Below are positions 20,001 to 26,800 of a stretch of 64,000 bases of DNA, piece by piece. A program made the translations under genes and the position numbers. Below the pieces are notes generated by a model. The model saw only the letters and a list, made by a program, of their open reading frames with translations. It did no database searches and was not told where the DNA came from. Positions within the stretch are counted from its first letter, which is position 1. Each line of letters opens with the position of its first letter. Location of the stretch: positions 561,747-625,746 of the forward strand of contig JAXMBL010000006.1 of assembly GCA_046349915.1 (NCBI GenBank), read 5' to 3'. This stretch comes from CAIXSC01 sp046349915 (lineage in GTDB: Bacteria > Planctomycetota > Planctomycetia > Pirellulales > Pirellulaceae).

Positions 20001-22685
20001 TGGCGTGAGGTGTATGCCGCGACTTTGTCCATGAATCCCATGAGAGTCTTTGTCGACTGCCTGTCGGGCAAAGATGGCGCGAAACGATGGGTGTCGGGCA
20101 GGGAAGTGGAGTCGACGGAGAATGCGTTAGGCAGCTATCTGCAGGAAACTCTGTGGTGGAATGCGGGCGAGGATGGAGGACCTCAATGGATTGTGGTGGT
20201 CGATGGGCTGGGAAACAATCGCAAGGGAATTCAAGCATTCGCCTTCTCCGCGCGCACGGGACGCATCACACGAACTCGACGCGATGTGGGAATCATCGAA
20301 CCGCTCGACGCGGACGCGGATGGAGTGGATGACCTGTTGGTGTTTCGCCCGCGATCGCCAGAGACGCCCGAGGACGGGGGGCTGATTGACTGTGTCCGCG
20401 GAGTGGCGAGCGAGCCGTGGAATCGGCTGGGGCCCGAAGGGGCGCCGATCGCCGACCTCGATGGCGATGGCGTGCGCGACCTGTTGCGCGACCACCAATT
20501 TGGCTCGCTGGCCGTGAGAAGCGGTGCGACGGGACGTCCTCTTTGGTCGGTGTCGCTGCCCGGTCTGAATCTGTTGCGAGCGGCATCGTTGGTCGATGTG
20601 GATGATTCCACGAACGAAACAGGCGATGTGGATGGAGATGGCATCACCGATCTGCTGGTTTGGCAGTGGCGACAATTCGGCGCCTCACTCCCGCCGTTCG
20701 CGGTCGTTTCGGGCGGGACCGGACGACTACTGTGGATGGCCAACTCGCTCGCGTCGCAAGTGTCTGGCGGCGTCTACGCTCGACAACTTGTCGACTTCGA
20801 CCGCGATGGAGAAAAGGAACTGGCGATTATTTTTGCGGGTGACTTCGCCTACGGGTCAACTCGAGTTTCGTTGTCGAGTGGAGACTTGCAATGGTGGTTG
20901 ATCGTTGTCTCGGCGAGACACGGAAAGGTGCTTTGGAAGCAGCCGTTGAGCGAGCCGTTTGGGAGCTCTGGCGCAACGCCGGGAATTCCAGGTGCATCGT
21001 TCCCCTTTCGTCCCATTGTGGAGCATCTTTACGACCTGCTGCGTTTTGCCGACGTTGACGGCGATGGATCGCTCGAACTCCTCACTCTCGGTCTGATGGA
21101 TTCGCAGCAGCAGCTTGAACTACGAGCTTATCAAGGACGTGATGGATCTCTGTTATGGCGTCATCCGCTTCCCTTGGAATCGCCGCTCCAGGAAGCCGTG
21201 GCGCTGCAGCGTCCGGCCGAATGGGTCGATTTCGAGGGAGATGGTCGAAGCGAGGCGGTTGTTTTGGAGGTCGAGCGGTTAGACGGGGCGAGCGGATCGG
21301 AAACGACTGTCCGACTGCAAGCACTCGATGGCGCCACGGGTGAGTTGCGTTGGAGTTGGAAAGGCTCCAAGCACACGCCAGGGCAACTCTGGCCGCCCTT
21401 TGTGATGTCGGAACGGCGAGGAGTGTCGGAGATTGTGGTGCTGCGGGCCGGCGAGCGACGCCAACGTGTGGCGGTCTGCTTGACCGGAGAGCCAGCGAAG
21501 CTCGTTGTATTTGACGAACGAGGCCAAACCACCGAAAGCGTCTTGTCCGGTCCAGTGCCTGCCGCAAGGTTGTGGCCTTGCGATGTGGACGGAGACAAAG
21601 TGGATGAATTGGCGGTGGTGGTTGGCGGAGAGTTATGGTTGATCGACCCGCGAGAACCTACGCAGCCACGATGGCGGCTGGCGGACCGAGGGAAACGACT
21701 TGCCAGGATCAGTTCGGTTCGGTCGCGATTGGGAAGCGTCGCCTCGGAGATTGTGGCCGTGGGTATGCCAGGCGATGGCGTCGCGGTTGGCGTCGAGGGC
21801 GCGACGGGACGAATCACTTGGATGTGTGCAGCGCCGATTCCTCGCGATAACCAAGGGATCCAATCGCCCCAAATCGTACAACGTTTGGACAACTTGGGCT
21901 CGAGTCAAACGGGTTCCAAACCCTGGGTCTTCTTTCAGTACAACCAAACAAGCTACTGTCGACGAGCCAGTTGGGCCAACTCGACCGCTGCTTCCGAGGT
22001 TCAAGTCAGTGCGACTCGGAAACTCACGGATGCCGAGCCGCTAGTGGCGAGTCGCCCCGTTGGTCGAGATCCGCGTTGGGCTCGCGAGTTGCCATGGAAG
22101 TTGCCCAGCGACGCGTGGGAGTTTGTTGGGCCAACTTTAGTGGGCGGCGCTATGCTCTCCTTGATTCTGGTGATTGCACCGGGAATCATCGTGATGCGCA
22201 TGATCCGACGACGACAATGGGGCACCAAGACGCTGTTCGCGCTCGCCACGCTCGTGGGCATCGCCCTCGTTGTAAGTTCGAGGCCGCCTCCGTTTGGTTG
22301 GTGGGGCGATCTCGGGCCACTGCCAGGTCCCGGCTTGCGCTGGATCATCGCGCTGGCCGCCACGCCGCCTGTCATCCTGCTGCTGCGTTTCGGAGCCTGG
22401 GGGTTGCGACGAGAGTGGAGAAAACTAGCGTGGTGGGGAAGTGCCATCTTGGTCACGTCGGCGTTGTGGGCTCTCTTCTTGCTGCTCATGGAGAGCGTCG
22501 TGGAACCACGGCAACCCGAGGAGTACTATTTGCTGGACGGCTGGTATTCCATCCTGGGACAGGGATTCTACGTCGTGTCGTTGTTGCAGCCGGTCTTGTC
22601 GTCACTCGCTGAGTGGTGGCAACGTCGTCGCTCCCAGCGAGCAAACGCTTCGGACGATTCTGTGCGAGTTGCCTCTGTGGGCTGA
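17082..22685 (+). CDS. Large membrane Ser/Thr kinase with FG-GAP-like sensor region
   Basis: An 1867-residue Hanks-type kinase. The cytoplasmic domain starts near residue 111: glycine loop GRGGMGAVY, Lys140 (VALKVL), HRD at 239-241 (VIHRDVKPSN), DFG at 259-261, and GTPRYMSPEQAS at 279-290. A transmembrane helix lies at ~407-428. The outer ~1250 residues contain about a dozen calcium-loop motifs such as DVNGDGVGD, DRDGDGIRD and DVDGDGITD, each followed by a short strand, as in FG-GAP/VCBS beta-propellers. Four or five further hydrophobic helices close the protein (e.g. LSLILVIAPGIIVMRMI, LVTSALWALFLLLM). It probably senses an outside ligand and phosphorylates proteins inside. An ECF sigma factor gene starts 47 bases downstream, a frequent pairing in planctomycetes. 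Confidence 0.92.
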   Translation: MTNSQPRSENAPSPADAASQSSPDSPRDMAPPTLDFGGEERAEQLVQILDEYLANLKAGRQPDRSELLAAHPELADQLAACLAGIEFIQRAEPSARGGGAADVAERTLGDFRILREVGRGGMGAVYEAEQVSLGRRVALKVLRFGGVSDPEALDRFKREAETVARLHHTNIVPIFAVGSDQGVNFYAMQFIEGQSLAQRLEAQMTADNPRGLLPVEEVLSWGLQASEALAHAHDRNVIHRDVKPSNLLIDQEGRIWLTDFGLARRLDDVTLSMTGALLGTPRYMSPEQASAKRVAVDRRTDLYSLGATLYELLSGRPAFSGDSPHHVIQQILSTEPENLRQLRPDIPRDVETVVMKCLAKEAEGRYATARDLASDLRACLEHRPIKARRPTVVERAVRWIRESSHAVRVASAAAAITLLATFVLAYALQWHDLAHRVELSFTTDAPPLTAQLFEANGELEEVGNSQRAAVVTPVPTDRPVVVRDGEYALQTLSLDRWSRTQQLTVERGESRRFDLSLDDQQLWMPVETEHWFGWATHASGGSLLLFGADELTCEAGVPKSRRWKLSFRESLRLAFPDSPGIAWPWFNGGNAGSLTQGSTLRAPWVVRESVDVNGDGVGDLIIAGRHQAFLIALSGVDGRAIWGAARGPDLQWKPQAEIMRPVRSGVNYRPRFVEDRDGDGIRDLLVTWADTGDQPGEPPRLKQGQVALGRRHVELMSGATGKSIWDVELSDAWFSLGDQEAVPAELQWLVGASWGASSGSSGGTMLQGRHYVRDENRHVERNGVHVYLPSTPRDVTINGRKLTALVAGQHLVLLDPVDGKRVECTELPGRPDREGEWGDVDGDGSADFVWSIRRAPPAGARHDRVDLAAWSVQQARLLWRVSLQARFPRQESWTTLPPRWPLVVDLNEDGAAEIVAPGDNTMTVAGALPTQVPWGELVTLDGKSGQTLWTQRLATSDMQIDHFAVGPDIDGDGWREVYAATLSMNPMRVFVDCLSGKDGAKRWVSGREVESTENALGSYLQETLWWNAGEDGGPQWIVVVDGLGNNRKGIQAFAFSARTGRITRTRRDVGIIEPLDADADGVDDLLVFRPRSPETPEDGGLIDCVRGVASEPWNRLGPEGAPIADLDGDGVRDLLRDHQFGSLAVRSGATGRPLWSVSLPGLNLLRAASLVDVDDSTNETGDVDGDGITDLLVWQWRQFGASLPPFAVVSGGTGRLLWMANSLASQVSGGVYARQLVDFDRDGEKELAIIFAGDFAYGSTRVSLSSGDLQWWLIVVSARHGKVLWKQPLSEPFGSSGATPGIPGASFPFRPIVEHLYDLLRFADVDGDGSLELLTLGLMDSQQQLELRAYQGRDGSLLWRHPLPLESPLQEAVALQRPAEWVDFEGDGRSEAVVLEVERLDGASGSETTVRLQALDGATGELRWSWKGSKHTPGQLWPPFVMSERRGVSEIVVLRAGERRQRVAVCLTGEPAKLVVFDERGQTTESVLSGPVPAARLWPCDVDGDKVDELAVVVGGELWLIDPREPTQPRWRLADRGKRLARISSVRSRLGSVASEIVAVGMPGDGVAVGVEGATGRITWMCAAPIPRDNQGIQSPQIVQRLDNLGSSQTGSKPWVFFQYNQTSYCRRASWANSTAASEVQVSATRKLTDAEPLVASRPVGRDPRWARELPWKLPSDAWEFVGPTLVGGAMLSLILVIAPGIIVMRMIRRRQWGTKTLFALATLVGIALVVSSRPPPFGWWGDLGPLPGPGLRWIIALAATPPVILLLRFGAWGLRREWRKLAWWGSAILVTSALWALFLLLMESVVEPRQPEEYYLLDGWYSILGQGFYVVSLLQPVLSSLAEWWQRRRSQRANASDDSVRVASVG

Positions 22686-22732
22686 GTGTCGCTTGGATTT
22701 AGCAACGGACGACTTTGTGATCCATCAATTCC

Positions 22733-23329
22733 ATGTCTGAATCGACTCCGGCTGATTCGCCGCCACCCGCCGATGATCCGCGCACCGCTTGGCTCATGCG
22801 ATACGAGGCTTGGTTGAAGTTGCTCGCACGCCTCGAAATCGATAGCCGGTTTCAGGGGAAATTCAGCGAGTCGGATGCGGTGCAGCAGACGCTCCTGGAG
22901 GCCTGGCGTTGTTGGGACCGCTTTCGCGGCGATGACGAAACCGCTCGACGCGCCTGGCTGCGCCAAATCTTGGCGCATCAACTGGCAAGGCTTGCGCGTC
23001 ACTTTGGTGGAACGCAAAAAAGAGACGCGGCGCGTGAAGTTTCGCTCGACAACACTCTGGCTCAATCCGCTGCCCGGCTGGAGGGATTAGTGGCCTTGGA
23101 TCAGGCGACGCCTAGCGGCGAGGTGGAGCGGCAAGAAGAGCAACTACGATTGGCCGCGGCGCTGGAGCGACTTTCCCCCGATTACCGCGACGTGATTGTG
23201 CTACGGCATCTGGAAGATCTCTCGCACGAAGAGATCGCTGCTCGCATGGGACGAAGCGCCGGCGCGGTACGCATGCTGTGGCTGCGAGCGTTGACGGCGT
23301 TGAAACAAGAGATCGCCGAAAACCGTTGA
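22733..23329 (+). CDS. ECF-type sigma-70 factor, paired with kinase
   Basis: A 198-residue ECF sigma factor. Region 2 is seen in FSESDAVQQTLLEAWRCW and DETARRAWLRQILAHQLA; region 4 in ALERLSPDYRDVIVLRHLE and SHEEIAARMGRSAGAVRMLW, a helix-turn-helix for the -35 element. It lies 47 bases after the giant kinase gene on the same strand, so the kinase is a candidate regulator in place of an anti-sigma factor; that link is an inference from gene order. The stop is followed within 16 bases by a mobile-element end, so the 3' side of this locus has been disturbed. Confidence 0.93.
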   Translation: MSESTPADSPPPADDPRTAWLMRYEAWLKLLARLEIDSRFQGKFSESDAVQQTLLEAWRCWDRFRGDDETARRAWLRQILAHQLARLARHFGGTQKRDAAREVSLDNTLAQSAARLEGLVALDQATPSGEVERQEEQLRLAAALERLSPDYRDVIVLRHLEDLSHEEIAARMGRSAGAVRMLWLRALTALKQEIAENR

Positions 23330-23496
23330 GACGAGTTGAGACAAGGCAGCCGGACGAAAAAACTACCAGCAGACCCACTCCCAGGTCGGCCCGACCGTAG
23401 CGCGGAGCGGTTGGTTCCGACCAGACCTTCGGTAGTGCGGACGAGCAACACTTGTCCGTGCAACGAAGCGGTGGCAGGTGCCGTAGCTGCCTGTCT

Positions 23497-23782
23497 CTAT
23501 TCTGCGGGCGCCGGGCCTGCTCGTAGCGGTTCGATCAGGACGCTCCAGCGCGGTAGCGTCTCGGAACGTTGGAGGCGTTGCGCCAGGGGAGCAAACGCTT
23601 GCCGGCTCATTCGTTTTCCACGTTCGTAGGTCGTGGTCGCCCACTGCACGACGGGATGAAGGCCCTTCCAAGTTATCGTTTTCGCCCACGGCAGCACGGT
23701 GTTCACGTCGGTCCGCCCCACTCAGCCGACGACAAAACTGCTGGATGACATCCTCGCTCTGATGGAGAAGTTCTCGCCACAT
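23497..23782 (-). pseudogene. Transposase remnant (ISAzo13-like), N- and C-terminal pieces only
   Basis: Reading leftward from ATG 23782, about 20 residues (MWRELLHQSEDVIQQF) match the copy near 55664. The frame then shifts by one base and continues as VLPWAKTITWKGLHPVVQW and TTTYERGKRMSRQAF, which resembles the C-terminal end of ISAzo13-type transposases. The whole catalytic core is missing. The product cannot be functional. Assignment rests on remembered family motifs, so the family name is less certain than the fact of a transposase remnant. Confidence 0.7.
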
Positions 23783-23884
23783 CAGACACCTCCTTGTCGA
23801 GGAGCTGTCTTGGGCGTTCGCCATTTTCTGGCCAAGGTCGATTCTGGAACTAAGTCTCGCCAGTCGCAGAGGCCTCGCGCAATG

Positions 23885-23983
23885 CCTTATCGATCAAAGG
23901 CGAACAGCGGAAGGCGGTCACAGCCCTTTCGCCAAACCACCGATCTCGCCCGCCTTCCGCAGCTTCGCCTTTGTTCGATAAGG
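23885..23983. repeat. 99-bp imperfect palindrome nested in the deleted IS
   Basis: The left arm 23885-23916 and right arm 23951-23983 are near-complete inverse copies (CCTTATCGA...AAAGGCGAA paired with TTCGCCTTT...TCGATAAGG, then CGGAAGGCG/CGCCTTCCG). The related copy near 55770 has only about five bases at this point. The palindrome therefore looks like a separate small insertion into the element, and would fold into a long hairpin. Confidence 0.75.
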
Positions 23984-24082
23984 TGGGTCTGCTGGTAGTT
24001 TTTTCGTCCGGCTGCCCAAGGCACGGTCGCGAAGGTCGCGACCGTGCCCATTTTGTGAGTCCGATGTGGAAGCAAGAGGCGA

Positions 24083-25060
24083 CTACTTAGCGCGGCCTTC
24101 TGCGTCGAAGACTCCTTCGAACAAGACCGAACTGAGGTAGCGTTCGCCTGAGTCAGGAAGGACGACAACGATCGTCTTGCCGGCAAACTCGGGGCGCTTC
24201 GCCACTCGGCAGGCTACCGCAGCGGCGGCGCCACAGGAGATGCCGGCGAGGATGCCTTCTTCAAGTGTCAGGCGGCGAGCGTACTGGATTGCCTCTTCAT
24301 TCGTGACTTGCTCGACTTCGTCGACGACTGACAGGTCGAGAACCCCAGGGACGAAGCCGGCCCCGATGCCTTGGATCTTGTGCGGACCCGGCTTGAGCGG
24401 CTGACCGGCGCGTTGTTGAGTGAGAACGGGACTGGCGGCCGGCTCGACGGCGATCGAGCGGATCGCCTTGCCTTTGGTCTGCTTCAGGTAGCGAGTGACG
24501 CCGGTGATGGTTCCGCCCGTGCCAACACCCGCCACAAAAACGTCCACGCTCCCTTCCGTATCGTTCCAGATCTCAGGGCCCGTGGTTTCTTCGTGAATCG
24601 CTGGATTGGCGGGATTCTTGAATTGCTGCAAGAGCACATACTTATTCGGATCGGACGCGGCGATCTCCTCCGCTTTCGCGACGGCGCCGCTCATGCCTCG
24701 CGGACCCTCGGTCAGGACGAGTTTAGCGCCGTAAGCGACCAACAGCTTTCGCCGCTCGATGCTCATCGTCTCCGGCATGGTGAGCGTTAGCGGGATGCCG
24801 CGGGCGGCGGCGACGAAGGCGAGTGCGATGCCCGTGTTGCCGCTGGTGGGCTCAACCAACTCTTTGCCAGGACCGAGGAGTCCTCGCTTCTCGGCGTCCC
24901 AGATCATGGCGGCGCCAATACGGCACTTAACCGAGTAGGCTGGGTTGCGGCCTTCGATCTTGGCGAGGACCGTGGCTGCTGCTCCGTCGGTGACGCGGTT
25001 GAGCTTGACCAAGGGAGTGCGACCGATGGAGAGCGAATTGTCCTGGAACCAGTGGGGCAT
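24083..25060 (-). CDS. cysK: Cysteine synthase A
   Basis: A 325-residue PLP enzyme making L-cysteine from O-acetylserine and sulfide in the cytoplasm. Lys45 in NPAYSVKCRIG is the PLP lysine, within the segment typical of CysK; EPTSGNTGIAL is the substrate-binding loop; GVGTGGTITGV is the phosphate-binding loop; GISCGAAAAVA lies near the C-terminus. The C-terminus is of usual length for CysK. ATG 25060 is chosen because AGGAGG lies 6 bases before it and the protein then begins like other CysK enzymes; an ATG at 25114 would add 18 atypical residues. Single gene, not in an evident operon. Confidence 0.96.
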   Translation of the reverse strand: MPHWFQDNSLSIGRTPLVKLNRVTDGAAATVLAKIEGRNPAYSVKCRIGAAMIWDAEKRGLLGPGKELVEPTSGNTGIALAFVAAARGIPLTLTMPETMSIERRKLLVAYGAKLVLTEGPRGMSGAVAKAEEIAASDPNKYVLLQQFKNPANPAIHEETTGPEIWNDTEGSVDVFVAGVGTGGTITGVTRYLKQTKGKAIRSIAVEPAASPVLTQQRAGQPLKPGPHKIQGIGAGFVPGVLDLSVVDEVEQVTNEEAIQYARRLTLEEGILAGISCGAAAAVACRVAKRPEFAGKTIVVVLPDSGERYLSSVLFEGVFDAEGRAK

Positions 25061-25285
25061 GAGAAACCTCCTGTCAAAGTAGTCGTGGAGCACGGACCCT
25101 ATGATGGTCAACAAAAATAGCCAGTGGTCGAGCGACGACGCACTGGCCTCCGGTGTGCCGGTCAGCGATCAAATGCATGGGCCGGATTATAGCGTAACCC
25201 GAACGAACGCTACAAGATCGACGCTCGTCGGCAAGCCGTGACTCTGAGAGACTAGTGTTCCGTAACAACCGAGCTCTTTTTGGTA

Positions 25286-25306
25286 CGACGGACTTCTGGT
25301 CCGTCG
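25286..25306. repeat. Dispersed hairpin CGACGGAC/GTCCGTCG, copy 1
   Basis: An 8-bp perfect stem (25286-25293 with 25299-25306) and 5-base loop. The same motif, with flanking TACGACGGACTT..GTCCGTCGAT, recurs at 37795-37815, so it is a dispersed palindromic element rather than a gene-specific terminator. No T tract follows. Confidence 0.75.
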
Positions 25307-25560
25307 ATTCGGTCCCATCAGAATGGGCCTCCCGATCTTTTCCACAGTCTGGCGCCCTCAGTTGCAGCTGCGGCAAAGCTCGGGGTTGCCCTGTTGGCTT
25401 GATTGCTGAGCTGGTGTTTTGGCGGGTGCCGCCGAGTGTTAGCCCGCCCCAGGCGGCTCTCCGTCACGCCTGCGAATTTACCTGTCCTTCCCAGGCTCTT
25501 CAGGTTTCTCTGACGCCCGTCTTACTCCGCGTGTCACCCCACAACGCCTCTTGGCTTGTT

Positions 25561-25679
25561 GATCGGGAGCGAAGGGTCCCCAGACTGTCTGGTGAAAAAG
25601 TAGACAGTCTGAAGTCCCTCGGCCTGGGTCGGCGCGAGGGAAAGTCGGCGCAATCTCAGACTGTCTGGATCTTGGCGAG
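25561..25679. repeat. 119-bp direct repeat with CAGACTGTCTG palindromes, copy 1
   Basis: Starts at GATCGGGA and aligns along its whole length, without gaps, with 25962-26080. It contains CAGACTGTCTG, then nearly its reverse complement (AGACAGTCTG), then CAGACTGTCTG again, so alternative 10-bp hairpins can form. Confidence 0.8.
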
Positions 25680-25961
25680 CCGCAGAGGCTCCCGCGTGGC
25701 GCCGTGGTTGCACGCTGAATGTGGAGACGGTCTATGCGAAAGTCTCGCAGGTTGGCGCCGCACATTGACATAGGTCAGGCAGTTGCATCCAGTAGGATTG
25801 ATGCGTTCCGGTGCCGGAGGACTTGACGACATCGTGTGCCAGGGCTGCGAAGCGTCGGACTCCCAATGGCACGCCGTAAGGCATGAGAAGTTCTTTGTCT
25901 GCCTCAGATCCCCCAGTTTTCCCCTGCCCCCAGCTCACGCCACGACTCATCATGGCATATC

Positions 25962-26080
25962 GATCGGGAATAAAGAACTCCCAGACTGTCTGGCGCAGAA
26001 GCAGACAGTCTGAAGTCCCCACGGCCGCGTCGGCGCGAAGGGAATTCGGCGCAATGTCAGACTGTCTGGATTATGGCGAA
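25962..26080. repeat. 119-bp direct repeat with CAGACTGTCTG palindromes, copy 2
   Basis: Second copy of the unit at 25561-25679, 401 bases downstream and of identical length. The three CAGACTGTCTG-type blocks and their spacing are kept, while bases between them have drifted. The blocks look like the conserved part. Confidence 0.8.
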
Positions 26081-26126
26081 CTGAAGACTCTCGCCAGAAT
26101 CCCTGGCCACAAGTAGCCGAGTAAAA

Positions 26127-26202
26127 CCAATGCCCAATGACCAATGCCCAATGACCAATGCCCAATGACCAATGACCAATGACCAATGACCAATGACCAA
26201 TT
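26127..26202. repeat. Heptamer tandem array, (CCAATGM)10
   Basis: Ten consecutive 7-base units beginning at 26127: CCAATGC and CCAATGA alternate for the first six, then CCAATGA repeats four times, followed by CCAATT. The alternation shows a 14-base higher-order period that later collapsed to 7. A short version of the same repeat is at 9333-9353. Confidence 0.93.
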
Positions 26203-26520
26203 GGCACGCCACTTGCTTAACTAACCTCTCGGAACAAGGAAATGTTGCTACGCGGTAGAAGGTTGAGGAGTAATCCAGGGGCCGGAACAGAGAGAGGCTG
26301 CTCGAAACAGGGAAGAGGCCTTGGGACGAGCGCGGGACCTGGACAGGAAGAGGCAAACTTCTAACTCAACTTGCTGCTGTCATTGAGGTTACAGATCAAT
26401 GACAGTCAGCGGACTTGGCCTTCGCCGCTAACAACATGACTTTAGGGAGGCGGCCAAGATCTGCCAGGATCGCGGCCAACTTCCGTCGCACCGACTTGTG
26501 AGGCCAAGGCGGTGGTTTTT

Positions 26521-26578
26521 GCGGGCGAATCGGGACGTGTTTTCAGAGAGCAACGTCCTGGTTCGCCCGCTTCTTTTT
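26521..26578 (+). terminator. Strong terminator-like hairpin with T tract, no gene upstream
   Basis: GCGGGCGAA (26521-26529) pairs with TTCGCCCGC (26562-26570), and an inner GGACGT/ACGTCC stem (26533-26538/26553-26558) extends it. TTCTTTTT follows at 26571-26578, giving the shape of an intrinsic terminator on the plus strand. No plus-strand gene ends nearby, so it may end a small non-coding RNA or act in the leader of the DUF1549 gene at 26801. Confidence 0.6.
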
Positions 26579-26800
26579 GCCTGTAGCGTTTTGCAGCAGT
26601 TGCAGCAAAACGAAACAATCAACTTGCTGCATCTTACGTTGGGCTTTTCTGGCTCGCCAACATTTTGCAAGGAAAGATCTTCGCTCGGAAAGTTTTTCGA
26701 GTGGGGGCGAGTACAATCGGGATGATGATCCGTTAAGTACGGTCGAGTGGTGCCTGCTCGCCGGAATCGCGTCGTGGGATTTCTCAGGAGAGATTCGAGT

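Larger units (their letters stand above)
23345..24016. mobile_element. 672-bp internally deleted ISAzo13-like element with perfect terminal repeats
   Basis: The ends, 23345-23378 and 23983-24016, are exact reverse complements over 34 bases (outermost GGCAGCCGGACG). CAA flanks both ends (23342-23344 and 24017-24019), a plausible 3-base target duplication. Inside, on the minus strand, only a short N-terminal coding stretch (from ATG 23782) and the C-terminal part of an ISAzo13-like transposase remain, so this is a non-autonomous derivative. A related, truncated copy is present at about 55471-55807. Confidence 0.85.
25061..26800. other. 1.7-kb repeat-rich spacer without protein genes
   Basis: No frame with protein-like composition was found on either strand. 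The stretch carries the cysK promoter on its left, a dispersed hairpin (25286-25306), two 119-bp direct repeats (25561 and 25962), a heptamer array (26127-26202), and a terminator-like hairpin with T tract (26521-26578). A second stem (CGTTTTGC 26587-26594 with GCAAAACG 26605-26612) lies closer to the next gene. Its right end must hold the promoter of the DUF1549 gene at 26801. Confidence 0.6.

Noticed and set aside
25561..26080. Two 119-bp repeats as a CRISPR or integron array
   Set aside because: Only two units separated by 282 unrelated bases, no cas or integrase gene, and internal palindromes unlike CRISPR repeats.
26127..26202. Heptamer array as a CRISPR
   Set aside because: Units are contiguous with no spacers and far too short; no cas genes are present.
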